Assembly (NCBI GenBank): GCA_037043235.1
Contig: JAWRVZ010000479.1
Coordinates: 15,001 to 79,000 of the forward strand
Reading direction: 5' to 3'
Origin: Rhodeus uyekii
Lineage: Eukaryota > Chordata > Actinopteri > Cypriniformes > Acheilognathidae
Length of the DNA stretch: 64,000 bases
Under the pieces are notes generated by a model. The model ran no database searches. It had not been told where the DNA came from and saw nothing but the letters and a program-made list of their open reading frames with translations. Positions within the stretch are counted from its first letter, which is position 1. Every line of letters begins with the position of its first letter. This document shows positions 35,105 through 48,215 of the stretch, piece by piece. A program made the position numbers and the translations under genes.

Positions 35105-35600
35105 AGCTCTTACTGGTCTAGATTACACTATGTGGTTGCTAAGGTGGTCTAAGTGGTTTTTAGGATGGTGTTATGTAGTTGTTTGTGTGTTTTGGGTGTT
35201 CTGGGATTTTAGCACTTTTTAGAATGGTTCTCGGCTTGGTATTGTATATGGGTGTTTTGAGGTTATAGGGTGTTCTGAGTGTTTAGCATTTTTAACATGA
35301 TGCTATGCATTTTCTAAGTATGCTGAATAGTTTTTAGCCTACTTTTATGTGGATGTTAGTATGTTTTGAGTGCTTTTAGCACTTTTCTTGGGGGGGGGGG
35401 GGGGTTCTAGGGTGTTACTAGGGCGATGCTCTGCGGTTACTAAAGTGTATTTATCATGTTGTTATGTGGTTGGTAAGGTTGACATAGTGGTTTTTCAGTA
35501 TGTTGTTATGCAGTAATTTGAGATTATTATTTTTTTGCACTGCCAGGGTGCTCTTGCTGGTTGCCAGGGTGTTGCTATGTGGTTGTCAACGTGGTTTGCT
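35105..35600 (+). repeat. GTTGCTA-type minisatellite, right part
   Basis: Units such as GTGGTTGCTAAGGTGGTC and GGTTGCCAGGGTGTTGCTAT continue the array interrupted at 33888. A G run lies at about 35391-35404. Confidence 0.65.
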
Positions 35601-36822
35601 ACACAGATGCATGTAAGGTTTGCAAGATGCAATAATTATTATTTGTTTTTTGATAGTAACACGTTACGATTGTTTATGGTTTTTGGCAAGCCATCCTTCA
35701 AAATATTATCTTTCCACAATAAATGTAGAATAGTTTTTCAAAATAACTAAACAAGAAAGAAAGTTTGATGGCAGAATTCATCGTCCCTTTAAGTGTAATT
35801 GGCACAATGTCACTTTACATGTCGGTCAGATGGTCTCTTCCTGTTTAAGTAGGCGATTCTTGGCCAGAATAAGCTGCAATGTGGACCAGACTTGCTGATA
35901 TGTCAGAGATAGCTGTGATGGCATTCTTGTAGACGTTCTGGGATGGGTTTTATTTGCAGTGTACCATAGAGATAAAGCAAGTGAGATGAGTAGAGAATAC
36001 AATGAGATACTCTGAGAAAGCTGCAGATACTGAGCGTTCCTGCCCTCCGATAGCGATCCCATTCCATCAACCATAAGAAGAGCGTCCAGACCCGTTAAAC
36101 CCAGCGGCACGCTCGCCATACCAAGCAGTTCTCTCGTGTGAAACTGCCCCGGGAGAGACGGAGAGCTAGAGAGAGGTGACGGGGTGGGCTTGCGCAGCCA
36201 TGTCGAGCTGTTCGTCTGCCCCTTTAATTACACAGAAGGAGAAAGAGAGCAGAAAATCACCTGATCGCCCTGCCGTCTGCCAGCCAATCTAATGGAGATG
36301 TACCCTGCTCATTAGCATATAAATTGGCCAGAAAATTGAAAAGTGCATTACGACATTTAGCTCCCACCCCGATAAAAAATCCAGTATTGCCTTAAGTCTC
36401 TTTATACAGAGAAATGGGCAAGCTCTTATAAGGAAAGAGCATATTATGCAATGTGGCTCTCTATGTGATAAAATAAAGAAAGGATGTGATTCATTCATCC
36501 GCTGGTAATGCTGTGTGTGAGTATTTTCTGCATGGTACCTTACCATACTATTTTAGCAGTATATTTAATCCAGAGCATAGTATGCATCGATATGAATACC
36601 TGGATGACCTTTTACAATTGTCAAAATGTGAAGTAAACAAGTAGCGTGGCATACTATATCCCACAATGCAATGAGCTGTTCAATTACTTTTCCCAGTGAT
36701 GTGACTTACAATTATCTGACCTGAGCCATATCTCAAAAAAATCGACCAAAACTACCACTTGACAGTTCCATAGTAATCAGTGAGGACACACTAGCGGCCA
36801 CATGCAACAGAGTAAAACCACT
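35601..36822. other. Gene-free stretch
   Basis: No gene or complete element recognised. Confidence 0.45.
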
Positions 36823-36962
36823 CATTTACATTTCTGTATTTGGCAGATGCTTTTATCCGAAGCGACTTGCATTGCATTTAAGAAACACATTGAATCCCTG
36901 GGATCGAACCCATGACCTTGGCGTCGTAAACACCAACGATCTTCCGGTTGAGCTCTCACTCT
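36823..36962 (-). mobile_element. tRNA-derived SINE with internal deletion
   Basis: Minus-strand copy. The tail and body are present but the stretch between GTTTCTTAAATGC and the B box is shortened by about 20 bp. The head reads GGCGTCGTAAACACC on the plus strand, unlike the other copies. Confidence 0.6.
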
Positions 36963-38239
36963 TCAGCCTAATCGGATACTCTTCTACATGTTTGCTCTTA
37001 AACATTCATTTTGGAGGAAAAAAAGAGTTATTAGAGAAGTCACAGACCATTGTGCAATAGGTACTTATTTTGAATAAGTGAATGAAACATTATTAGGTCA
37101 TGCTCATGCTCACTGCCATCTGAAACGGTTATTGTTGCACACTACACAGGTCTACATTTTATTTTATTCTTAACTGTTTTTTGATGCATGGATGGATAGA
37201 ACGATGGACGGATGCACAGTATGCCGTGCTCCAGTATTAGAAACGTAACTCATGTGTTTGTAGAGTTGCTTTAAAAGCCCCGTGTGTTCAGAGAAGCTAA
37301 CAGAAACACTGTTACAGCGGCGCGGAGCTTGGAAAGGATTCGGGGTTTGTGTTTGCCACAAATCAATATAAAGAATTAGGGATATGATGAATGGGCCCAG
37401 AACACAAAGTCAAGGAGCCGGATAGTGTATGTGTGTGTGAGCGTTTTCTCTCCTTGTGTGTGTGTGTTTGATTGAGATGAAGGTGACCTAGATTATTACT
37501 CAGCTTTAGTCCTTCTTGTTTTATTCAATGGGTTTAACTTCTCATCTGAATATATATGGAGAGAGCTAGATTGAGCGAGTGAATATTTATGTTGGTGTGT
37601 GTTTGCGATGACAGTTTGCAGGTGAGAGAGAGGGCAGGGTGGGAGAGCACCGTAAGCAATACGAAATTATTGTGTGTGTGCGCGCGCAACAGCGCTGGCG
37701 TTCTTGAGGTGTCCTTAGCTGTCGCAGTCGTAAGGCATGACTCTGGAATACTGATTTCCTGTACCTTTCCTTTTTTCTTCCCTCTCTTCCTCTCTCTCTC
37801 TCTGCCACTCATCTGTCTGATTGCATCGCAGCTGGAGTGTGTGCTGTCCACCCTCTTTAATACAGCTGTGATCCAGGTGAATAAAGATGCATTCAGGCTG
37901 ACTGTTGCTTTTGAACACTTCCAAATGTTTCTCTTCTGTGAATAGCGGTTCGTGCGGCCAGCGGCCGTCAGTTCGGCAATGCTCACAAGCTCTATCTTTG
38001 ACATGCACACCGTCTCCACAAGCCTTTCCCAGGGAAATCTCAATCTGTGATTTAATAAAAGTAAAGTATGTTCTTTGGCATGTAGGTAAGGCAGTTCAGG
38101 GACAAGTGTTTTTCTAGTGCAAAGTATAAGATGCATACTTTCAAAAGCTACTGACTATAGTACTCCATTCAGATCTCTTTGACATACTATATTCAATGTA
38201 CTAATGCTTCTTTCCATTCAAATGTGGGATATTCCTAAT
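36963..38239. other. Gene-free stretch
   Basis: Contains short TG and CT runs (37424-37470, 37787-37803). Overlapping open frames at 37534-38136 on both strands have no domain content. Confidence 0.4.
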
Positions 38240-38916
38240 CAGAGCTGTCCACACGGAGACGCGCATCACTGCATCCGCATACATTTCTTATCAGATTGGC
38301 GTTCCGTCCACACGCATCCGGCGATTTGGGAGACTGAATCCTCTCTCTTTTGATACCGGGTCCTAAAGTGGATAGATCTGAATCCGACACCCTTGCGGTC
38401 TCGTGTGGACGGCCAATCCGTATATTGTTTTGTTTACCGATGATGTCATCACATCACGTGTCGGTTGCGTCACTGTAATAGCAACAGTGTTGCCAGATTG
38501 AACAGAAGATTCCAGCGCAGCTACAGCTTAAAACCCTCCCATTTAAAAAAAATACCAGCCCAAAGTGCGTAGTCTTATAAATAATGAAAAATGTTGAGCG
38601 ATTTTATGCATCAAAAACTATCCCAAATTTTATCAACCAGCCCAATGCATTTTTTCCCGGTCGGACGTGACAAAAAGGTAAATGGCAATCTGGCAACACT
38701 GAACAGCAACAACAATGCGCATGCTTAAAGCCTTCTTCTCTGTGTATAGTGTATATCTGTGGCAGAATTACAGCGCCCCATACTGGTCTGGCATATAAAC
38801 TACACCGGATTCAGTCGGTTTCAGTGATATCGTGTGGACGCTGATATTTTTTTTTTGAACGAGGAAAAAAAAGATTGGATAAGGAAAGCGCCGGCATCGT
38901 GTGGACGTGGCCTTAG
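38240..38916. mobile_element. hAT-like element with subterminal GTCCACACG repeats
   Basis: It starts CAGAGCTGTCCACACGG and ends CGTGTGGACGTGGCCTTAG. GTCCACACG or its complement appears at least five times near the two ends, as expected for transposase-binding subterminal repeats. I could not see a clear 8-bp duplication, so the exact ends and superfamily are tentative. It hosts the element at 38485. Confidence 0.6.
38485..38701. mobile_element. 217-bp hAT-type MITE nested in another element
   Basis: It starts CAGTGTTGCCAGATT and ends AATCTGGCAACACTG, a perfect 15-bp inverted repeat, flanked by AATAGCAA (38477-38484) and AACAGCAA (38702-38709), which match in 7 of 8 positions. A related fragment lies at 1651. 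Confidence 0.82.
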
Positions 38917-39859
38917 GCTTCTGAGGGTCCTAAACAAAACCTTGTGTTCATAAAAAACCCAAAATAACCCCCAACCCTTTGTTTTTTCAGAGCAGTTTGA
39001 CTGTCAACAAACAACAGTGAGCTGATACAGTCAGTAATACAACAAAACTTCCAGAGTAATAAATACAATGGAAAAAAATGATACAAATGAAGCTATTTAG
39101 TCTATTAATTATAGCATATATGCAGAAATTGTAAGAAATCAAATGTAAAGAACAAAAAAAAACTGCAATCTTCAGAATGGCTTTAATTATATATGGATTC
39201 TTATTAGTTACTGAAGTTGTAATGTGATAATGATATCTTTAGTTTTTTTTGGAGTAGGAATTAAATGACACAGACAGCAGGTTTATTAGGCTGCTGTCAC
39301 TTTAAGACCAAATACACAGACACTGACAAGCATTCGATTACTTATCCCAACTGTTTATGAGCAATTAAGACGTAACTGACTGCGTTTAAGTGAAAACCTG
39401 CTAAGATGGTTATTTTGAAACAGTTTTGTGTGTATTTGTCCATTTAAGCACATGCCCAAAGCCCAATATAGCGCTGTATCTCGGATCTCATGCTCAGAAA
39501 GCCATCTGGGGAACAGCATCTCTTTCACAGCTCAATACACTTAACTTTCTGTTTTTTTAGTATTGAGCACATCCAACTGGAGACTGTTTATCACAGCAGT
39601 CGTGTTACGTATGGTTCGACTGATTTTATGTTATGTACAGAGGGTGACACCGCAGCGCTATAGAGGAATGCGGCATCGTGTTTTCATCGTTGGAAGCCAA
39701 AATCAAAATTAATTGCATTAAATCATTCCTAGTCATTAAATAATTCTTGAGAGCAAGTCTTTGCTTTTGTAGTTTGTACTTTGGGTATAGGAAGAAGTGG
39801 CACTGATCTGAATCCTAACCATGATGGCAATAATATATTGCATGGTGCAATAATATATA
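38917..39859. other. Gene-free stretch
   Basis: No gene recognised. Confidence 0.45.
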
Positions 39860-40558
39860 CAGTAGTACCTCGGTTTACGAGCGACTTGGTATACGAGCAA
39901 ATCGGTTTACGAGCATGGAGGGTCGAATCGGTGTACGAGCATTGTATCGGTGTACGAGCAAATTTCTCTCTCACCCACTCGCATTTTTGTCCTAACGCTC
40001 AGCATCGTCGCGGGCATTTTTACTGGAAATATCCTAATGACAGCCTCTCATAACACAGTCACGCAGTTCCAACCCCTTTATCACCCCTTTAATCATTCAT
40101 TCTCTCAGCCTCCCTCTGTTTGGCTGCATCATTCACCACAGTGATACTTTTAGAAGTGATAACATGAATTAATTGGGATCGCTAATGTTCACGTAGTGAA
40201 ATATATTTGTGGTTCATGAATTCATTTGTCATGAATTTCATTCAATTGTCTCCTAGTTCTGCTGGCGTCATGACAACAGACGCTGCTCAAAGTGAGTTAC
40301 AGTAAATTGTCAAGTATTTTTAGAGTTTAATTGTCAATTACGAATTAGTATTTATATGAGATCTTAATGTTTATAATTTTAACTAATTAATAGGGTAAAA
40401 CAAAAACAAAATATTTAAAATGGGCATTTATGGTCGTGTGGAACGAATTAATTGATTTTTAATGCATTCTTATGGGGGAAATTGTTTTGGTGTACGAGCA
40501 TTTTGGTTTACGAGCTCGCTCTTGGAACGAATTAAACTCGTAAACCGAGGTATTACTG
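39860..40558. mobile_element. Tigger/pogo-like non-autonomous transposon, copy 2
   Basis: It starts CAGTAGTACCTCGGTTTACG, ends CGTAAACCGAGGTATTACTG and is flanked by TA (39858-39859 and 40559-40560). It is colinear with 1013-2123 in the same orientation, including AACGCTCAGCATCGTCGCG and GGGCATTTATGGTCGTGTGG. No coding capacity. Confidence 0.82.
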
Positions 40559-40574
40559 TATTATTATTATTATT

Positions 40575-40577
40575 ATT

Positions 40578-40634
<57 letters not shown>

Positions 40635-40675
40635 ATATGTATATATGTGTATATGTGTATATGTATGTATATGAT
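40575..40675. repeat. AT/GT microsatellite
   Basis: A TA run passes into GTATATGT-type units directly after the Tigger-like element. Confidence 0.85.
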
Positions 40676-43541
40676 TTATTTACTAAGTCTGTTGTTGCTA
40701 ATGATATAAATATTTAATAATACTTTTAAAGTAAAAAAAAATGTTTGTGTGTATTTTATTGTGGAAATTAATACCAAAAGCCAACAGTCACAAAATAAAA
40801 CATGTGATATTTTCATCACTGATAAGGTAAATTAAGATGTAGATGCGCATTGTGTCCTTCATGAATGATGTTTGATGTCAAATCTTCATTTATCAACCAT
40901 AAAAGCCCAAAATAAAAGATTATGTGTGTTTTAAATACGCCCTGTCCTCTGCGTAACACATTTAATTTACGAGCCAATTAATACTCCGCTCACCTTGCTT
41001 CCTCTTTGCTTTTATATGTATGACAGTATGTCCGCATCTGTCTCTTTAGAAAAATAGAGCATTGAACCCAATAGTCTAATTTTAGAGTTGAATTTCAGAT
41101 GATTTCCCTAATCACCAGAACTGAAGAGCACTATAGACACCACTGCTTCTGCCTAACAGCTTTTATTGTTACTAAAGACAGGCCTTATATTTTATTACGC
41201 TTGTCGTACAGCACAATATTACCCATGATTCCCTGTAGGTGAGAGTTAATCCACTAACTGCTCACTCACTGTGTCTGGAAACGGAAACAGAAAACACTGC
41301 AGGGAACAATGAAGCGGTACACACATATACACGCACACACAAACAAACAACCACGCTTCTTAACTAGGCAGTTAATCTGACAAGACTGTCAGAATGACAC
41401 ATGCGGAGAGAAAGAGAGAGAAATGTCTTTGTTAAGAGGCTGAAAACAACATCTATCCTGCGCGTTCTGCTTGAAGAGTGTCTCTGCTCTGAGAATGCCT
41501 GTTGCACAGCTGATCGCTTCACAATTTGTCTCACTTTGCGTTTGTAATGTATGGAATAAATGTTTTGTTTTTTATGTTAAAATACACACTCCATACTTCA
41601 ACTCTAAGCAAGAAATTTGAAGGTTGAGTGCCCAGAAAAGTGAAGTCTGTAATAAAATCATTGTTCTGTTTGTTCGACATGCCAAGCGCAACCTGGGCTC
41701 AACTTAATTAATCCAGGGCAACCTGTTTGTTGGCCAATGGCAGACAGAAAGATGATTTGTATGGAAACCTGTTGGACCTGTTAAAATCACATATTCAATT
41801 ATTTGAACCATTTCGGAAGAAACAAAGCTGGGGAGCCATGGATCATAAAAAAAGAGATAGTTAGGAGTTTAAACATATATAATGAGTTGCTTTGAGGTTT
41901 CTAGTGCTCACCTATTGGCCAATGTGAAAATACTTTTAAATACATTTTGAATGCATTTGAAATAATACATACAAAGATGCGTTGTTTTTTTAACTCGATT
42001 TTGATGTATTTTTTTGCTTAATAGTTCTGACTTTAAAATGTCATGTGGTGTGACTCTCTATATTAGCTCAAATTCACTCAAATATTTTTGACTTATTTTG
42101 AAAATAAGATTAAGATGCACTGTTATATATGTTATATTGTTATATATTACTCTTTACTATACCACATACGCAGGGTTGGAAGTCAAGAATCGGATACTTG
42201 TCATAAAATAAAGATTTTATTGCTTATCGATTTCTGTATGCATATTTTAATGTAGTTTTAAACCGTTCAAGAGCAAAAAGATGTGAAAGAGAACTCAATT
42301 CAGCACATCCAAAGAGCGCAAAAGCCGCCTCTCATAGTGTGCAAATACTGAATTTAGTTATATTTTGTGTCGTCTTGCGCTGGACAAATGCGCACAAAGT
42401 ATCATCGTAAACACAGTCTTAAACGAATGTAAACCGTTGAGAAAGAATATGCAAGAAACTAGATTGCATGAGGTCTTAAAGGGAGCAGCCTAAAATAATG
42501 ATCAAAAATCTAAAGAAAATCACTCATTGATCTTAACTGAATAACTTTTGTAATTTTAATAAGGATTGATTAACTATTTATAGAATAAAACTATGCTGTG
42601 TTATTTTACATTTGATTTCTGAAATTTCAGTTGTATTTTTATATGATCATTTGCTTATTTGTTCTTCATAATCTAAAGGATTTTTAGGAACAATGGTTGT
42701 TGGTGCCAGACGGGGAAGACAATATGCATGGGGAATCAATTTATTATCCAAAATGTATTATAATGTTAGTGCGTGTCCTTTCATTTGTCTCCGTTCACCG
42801 AGCTCAGCCAATCAGATGCTTGCTCATTTAAATAATACAAACAAGCTCCCCCGCATCAGTGATTGATTTCACGCACACGTGTTTGATCATCTGATAAGCA
42901 AATGATCATTAAGCATCTCCGTGTAACATAATTAAATCTCAGCTCGTTCAGCGCAGCCTCCCATGTAGTGGTTAGCCTGGATATGTTTCTCATTTAAGTA
43001 CAGTTTTCTGTAATTGCTTTATAACAGACGCAATAAGAACGTAGTTCATTAATGACTTGGTTAAGAGTGTTTTTAAATGGTTATCCCCAGTCGACGTTTA
43101 TGATATGATTTGATTTGACTTCCCTTGCTGTTGCCGTGGGGGTCTCATCTGTGAGATAATGAGTTGACGTTGCCACGGTTTCGGCAGGCATCAGGGATCG
43201 TCAAGGATTGCATGGCCTCAGGAGTGGAACAGGAACAAACCATCAACGTCTCAGCGGCCTTCAAATGTAATTATGTAGAAGTGTAATTATTTTGTTGAAA
43301 GGAGGGGAAGAGTAAAAAATCCTTGTTTTAAAGTTTGATTCTTTATAAATGTGACTAGTTGAGGAGAAAGAACATGTCAAGTGTAGAAGGAGAACGGAAA
43401 CTCTTATTGATGCGGTTGATTAATGTCTGTGTGTGAACTTAAATGAAATCTGAATCTAATTCATTTAAAATGTTACAGAATTTAGATTTATACTTTGATT
43501 GATAGTCAGTGTGATAGGATAAATCTATACTAATCTCCTGC
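40676..43541. other. Gene-free stretch
   Basis: 2.9 kb of mostly AT-rich sequence without recognised element, exon or RNA. It is the longest non-repeat-looking interval in the window. Confidence 0.45.
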
Positions 43542-44010
43542 TGTTACGAGAAAGGGAACACGTGCGATGCGGAGACAGACGAGGAGACAGATTCCAACTG
43601 AAATCACCTTATTATAAACAAAAGGCGAACAAAACAAAAGACTACATACCAAACAAAACAGCACAAGTAGTTCAAAAACTCTCATAAACTCAGAACAAGA
43701 CCCACGGAAGGATAACAGCATCCACACACCATTACAAAGACATAGCAACATCAACAACCGACAAAGACAAAGGAAACACAAGAGGGTTTTATATACAAGG
43801 GAATGACAAACACCTGGGTAGACTAACGAGGTAAGCGATGACAAGACAAGATACACAGAAGGGACCCGGAAGTGAAACATAACATGACATACTAGACAAG
43901 AAGTGACAATTGACCTCACCGACAGGAAGTGTAACCATGACCTTACAGACAGGAAGTGGCAAAAGGACACGGCAGACAGGAAGTGCACAATTGACACACC
44001 GGACAGGACT
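43542..44010 (-). mobile_element. Solo LTR (family B), end truncated
   Basis: It starts TGTTACGAGAAAGGGAACAC on the plus strand and shares GTGCGATGCGGAG with 20350 and the terminal CCGGACAGG with 28109 (inverted). Three exact ACAGGAAGTG motifs lie at 43920-43985. A minus-strand TATA-like sequence is near 43788. The outer end stops a few bases short of the expected terminus, and no target duplication is visible. Confidence 0.72.
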
Positions 44011-45304
44011 ATATTTTTTTATGCAAAAGCTAGTGCTCAGCGGTTTTTGTAAATATTTTCTGATACTTCTACAGTAGTAGTTACATTGCTAGTGTTGCTG
44101 GATGTAGGTTTTAAAGTAAAAGGCACAGCGCACATGACGGATCAATGTAACATCAATCCTCCCTAAGTTGGTTTCTGTTGTAAACTCACACTAGCGTTGC
44201 TTAATCCTAACCCACAACCCAATGCAACACGAATTCTAAACTGGTGCATGTCAAGATATCCCTGAGCCTAAGGGCCTGTGCAGATCTTAATCCGCCCCTG
44301 GTTCCTGTTGTGAACGGGCCTGAAGTCTTTGCGATTTTGGTCTGTCCAACCAGCAAAAATCATGTGTAATAGCCCACCTTTCCTCAACAAGCCGCACAGA
44401 TGTATGAGTTTTGTACTAGAGTTTAATACTAAGGGTTAGTTATATAATGTTATATATTATATATAATCTATATATATAGATCAGTTTCCAATATTAGCTG
44501 AATAACTGGTGGTGATAAAAATAACAAACATGGATTTTTGCATCATACGACAGCATTTGAGGCAGTATGAACTTGTATCTGGTAATAAAGAATTGTTTAT
44601 TTTTTAATAAATAAAAAATAACTCTGATATCACAGATTTTGAAAACATTGGCAACCTTCAAATCCCACACTGAAGCTGTCCTTCACACCATTACCTTCTC
44701 CGCCATATCCAACACATATATGTGTCAAACAGAAGTCAAATGTTTGATCACACATATGCTCTCAGTGGGTGAGAATGAGACTGGCGGCGAATTATTTCGT
44801 TTTCTCTAGCCCTGTTGAACATCGATTTCTGTTTCCACGGCAACAGAAGCGGAGGGGAAAAATCAGTAGGGAGAGCAGGGTAGTCATGTTGAAAATGTTC
44901 AATTTTTTTGTCTTATTATCTGTTGGAGTGTAAAAGAAGAAAAGGACTCTGATACCTGCGTGTGATGCTTTCGAAAAAATATCCTTTATAAGTATATAAG
45001 TAAATATTGTTTCAAATATTAAGCATTATAACTCTAGCTGCATATAAAACAAATGACCAGGAATGTGTACGAGTGTTTTGAAGATTGGGTTGTGCTGACT
45101 GACAGACCATTTTATAGAAAATGTACTTTTTGTGTCACAATTCAAACTTTTTCCCCCGAACTTGCGGATTTACATCTCATAATTCAGATTTTTATTTTTA
45201 TTTTTTTATAATTGCATCATATATATAAAAAAATTAAAAGAAGGAAAAAGATCATCTCACAATTCGGATTTAACTTGTAATTGTGAGTTTATATAACACA
45301 ATTT
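44011..45304. other. Gene-free stretch with a possible hAT end
   Basis: At 44269-44300 TAAGGGCCTGTGCAG and ATCCGCCCCTG look like the end of a hAT-like element in minus orientation. No partner end was found. The rest is unassigned. Confidence 0.35.
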
Positions 45305-45470
45305 CCATTTCTGCATTTATCAGATGCTTTTATCCAAAGCGACTTGCATTGCATTCAAGAAACACATTGACATTGTAATCAGTTCTTGCTTTCCCTGAGG
45401 ATCGAACCCATGCTCTTGATGTTGCAAGCATCACTCTCTACTGTTTGAACTGCAGGAAACCCTGTATATA
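45305..45470 (-). mobile_element. tRNA-derived SINE, nearly full length
   Basis: Minus-strand copy with tail (TTTATCAGATGCTTTTATCC on the plus strand), body, B-box region GAGGATCGAACCCATG and head (TGTTTGAACTGCAGGAA). Confidence 0.72.
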
Positions 45471-45688
45471 ACACAAATGAGAAAAGTCAGAATTGCTAAA
45501 TGAAAAATAACCTTTTTTATTCTGTGACGGAAACGAGTATTCTATAATATTGTGTATCAATGAAATTATATAAGCCTAATAAGTCTTAAGTTTGAACACA
45601 GCACAATAATCAGTCACCGATGAAAGTCAAACAAGAGAAATATTAAACCAATAAATGAAGATGAAATACCGTTGAAATACTTATCATT

Positions 45689-45861
45689 GCTGTAAAAAAA
45701 AAGTTGCTGCCTTAAACGGCCAAGTTGATTGTACTTAAAAATGTAAGTTATTTCAACTTAAATTTAATTTAAAGTGATGTAAGAAAAAATGTAAGAAAAA
45801 ATTAAGAAAATTGCTTATATTGTTGAGTTAATGTTGTCATAACTTATAGATTATACAGTAA
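45689..45861. mobile_element. MITE with CTGTAAAAAA termini, copy 1
   Basis: It opens with GCTGTAAAAAAAAAGTTG and closes with ATTATACAGTAAAG. The interior has TCAACTTAA-type motifs, like 54717-54928. This resembles the fish MITE group with ACACTGTAAAAA ends; boundaries are approximate. Confidence 0.45.
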
Positions 45862-46595
45862 AGAATTGAATGTGGTTTGAGTCTCACCGGTGTAACTCTT
45901 GTGTACAGTTTGCAAATTGCATGTACAGTATATCACATCCACAGGCTTGCATTTTGGGTGAAATATTTATATACGACTCCATCTTTGATCGCAAAGACAA
46001 CGATTCTCCTCTCCTGAGATAAAAAAGAAAAAATGGTAATTAAATAAATGACTAAATAAACAAGTAAACTAATGATAATAATGAAACTACAAGGGATAAA
46101 CAAAAAGGCTACCTTGATTCCAAATGCTGTAACTTTTGAATAATTTACAATATCACCACAAAACTTGATTCAGATGCAACTCACATATAGAGGAACATCA
46201 CCAACAAGAAATGTCCTCAAATGTCTACCAAAAAAAAAAAAAAGTCATGTTAAATAATAAAGATGTGTATAGTTTTCCTTTTTTTGTGGTTTGGTTTGTT
46301 CAATTCAGAATGTCCAAATGTTACGTTTTTTTTTCCTCCATAAAATGCAAACCATGTTCTATCAAACAATATCTACCTCTTTGCTATAGTTTTGGAGTAA
46401 TGAATCTTTACTTTTGTGTATGTGACTTTTGTGTAAAAATAACTCTGAATAATTGCCTTCGGAGATTAAAGGATTAAAATAACTATTTTAATTTGACAAG
46501 GCGTATTAAAAACACGAAGCTGAGTGATTGACTTGCATCACGTGACATGACAAATATAGTCTGCATGCTTATGATATCTAAGGTAATCGGCAAAT
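45862..46595. other. Gene-free stretch
   Basis: AT-rich; no element recognised. Confidence 0.45.
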
Positions 46596-46690
46596 AAACT
46601 GATTAGAATGTCAATGTGTTTCTTGAATGCAATATAAGTCGCTTTGGATAAAAGCATCTGATAAATGCATGTATGATAATGTAAACTAAA
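46596..46690 (+). mobile_element. 5'-truncated SINE
   Basis: Body and tail only: GATTAGAATGTCAATGTGTT, then GTCGCTTTGGATAAAAGC and GATAAATGCATG. Confidence 0.65.
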
Positions 46691-47526
46691 ATAAGCTTTG
46701 AGGTGTTTTACACTCATAGTCAAACCCTTCTTTCAATCAAATAACACCAAATCCTGTGATGTTCTTGGTAAAAAAAAAAGAAGAAAAAAAATATATATAT
46801 ATTAAAGAACTTCTAAAGAAGTTACACATTCACAAACTTCTTAGAATTGAACTGAAATGTTTGAGAATCCGGCGCAAGATGTAAGATCTCACTTAGGGCA
46901 GTTATATGCATATGTTCGTTGAGTATTTCGCAAATGCAGCAGAAGAGAGAAGAGATCCGCATGCGAGCCAAATTAAAAGCCGTTGATAGACTTAAGCAAT
47001 TAAGCAGGACATTAATTGCTTGCAGGCGATCGATGACATCGAGTTATCCTTTCATACGACTCCTGCATCTGTCAGGGATGGAAAAAGAGCAGAGAAGCAC
47101 AAACAACCTCTTTGTCATTTTTCCCTCAACCCAAGCCATTGTTTTGTTACCCAATGTAATTTCATTACCGACTGCCTCTCGTTCTCCATCACATAGTGTG
47201 AAATTTGCAAGTGCCGCCCGTCGCAGTGTCAGAACAAATTTCAGGGGGTTCAGTTGGATGTTTTAGCAGCAAGATCACTTGAACCTGCCCACTCACCGTA
47301 CGATCGGACCAATCTGTTGCCAGCTCACTGGCTCAACAGCATTCACACTGTGGCAGGGCATCTGTGAAACAATGACTGGATAATAGGTTCCACTTCTGCT
47401 GGGAAGTGGGTTTGACTGCATCTCAGCATGCAATAGTACAGGTTTGTGTCTGTATATGTGCAGGCTTTAGTGTGTTATTTTTAAGTCCGGATTGGTAAAA
47501 ATGTGAGTCAGAATAATTATTCTTGT
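46691..47526. other. Gene-free stretch
   Basis: The open frame at 46919-47266 has no recognisable domain and no neighbouring splice evidence. Confidence 0.4.
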
Positions 47527-48215
47527 CGTTCAAAAGCTTGGGGTCAGTAAGAAATGATTACTTTTATTCAGAAATGATATATTAGGAACTTTTATTATTT
47601 TACAATAGGTTTATTTATTTTCAAATAAATAAAGCTTGTAAAAAATAAAATCTATTTCTCAAAGAATCCTGAAAAATGTTTCACTGTTTCAAAAACAAAT
47701 GAGCAGCACAACTGTTTTCAACATTGCAAATAATCCGAAATGTTTGTTGAGCATCAAATCATCAGAAAGATTGTTGAAGGATCATGTGACACTGAAGAAA
47801 TTATGCTGAAAATACAGCTTTAATCACAGGAATAAATGACACTTTACTATATATTCACATAGAAAACAGCTGTTTTACACTGATATAATATTACACTGTT
47901 TTACTGTATTTATCATCTAATAAATTCAGCTTTAATCACAGGAATAAATGACACTTTACTATATATTCACATAGAAAACAGCTGTTTAACACTGATATAA
48001 TATTACACTGTTTTACTGTATTTATCATCTAATAAATTCAGCTTTAATCACAGGAATAAATGACACTTTACTATATATTCACATAGAAAACAGCTGTTTT
48101 ACACTGATATAATATTACACTGTTTTACTGTATTTATCATCTAATAAATACTGGTTTTATTATATTAAATCACAGGAATAAATGACACTACATATATTCA
48201 CATAGAAAACTTTTT
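47527..48215 (+). mobile_element. Family M DNA element with internal tandem amplification
   Basis: It starts GTTCAAAAGCTTGGGGTCAG and contains CACTGAAGAAATTATGCTGA and TTTAATCACAGGAATAAATG. The interior is amplified (see 47815-48150). Confidence 0.6.
47815..48210 (+). repeat. 112-bp tandem repeat, three copies plus a partial
   Basis: The unit starts CAGCTTTAATCACAGGAATA at 47815, 47927 and 48039, an exact 112-bp period, with a fourth degraded copy to 48210. The three units are almost identical. Confidence 0.88.

Noticed and set aside
37534..38136. 200-residue minus-strand frame
   Set aside because: It overlaps other long frames on both strands and simple repeats, with no recognisable domain.
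43530..43997. 155-residue minus-strand frame that looks hydrophobic
   Set aside because: It lies entirely in a solo LTR and its repeats come from the ACAGGAAGTG motifs.
46919..47266. Possible 115-residue host protein with an N-terminal basic helix
   Set aside because: No domain, no splice or promoter context, and a length that chance readily explains in this much DNA.
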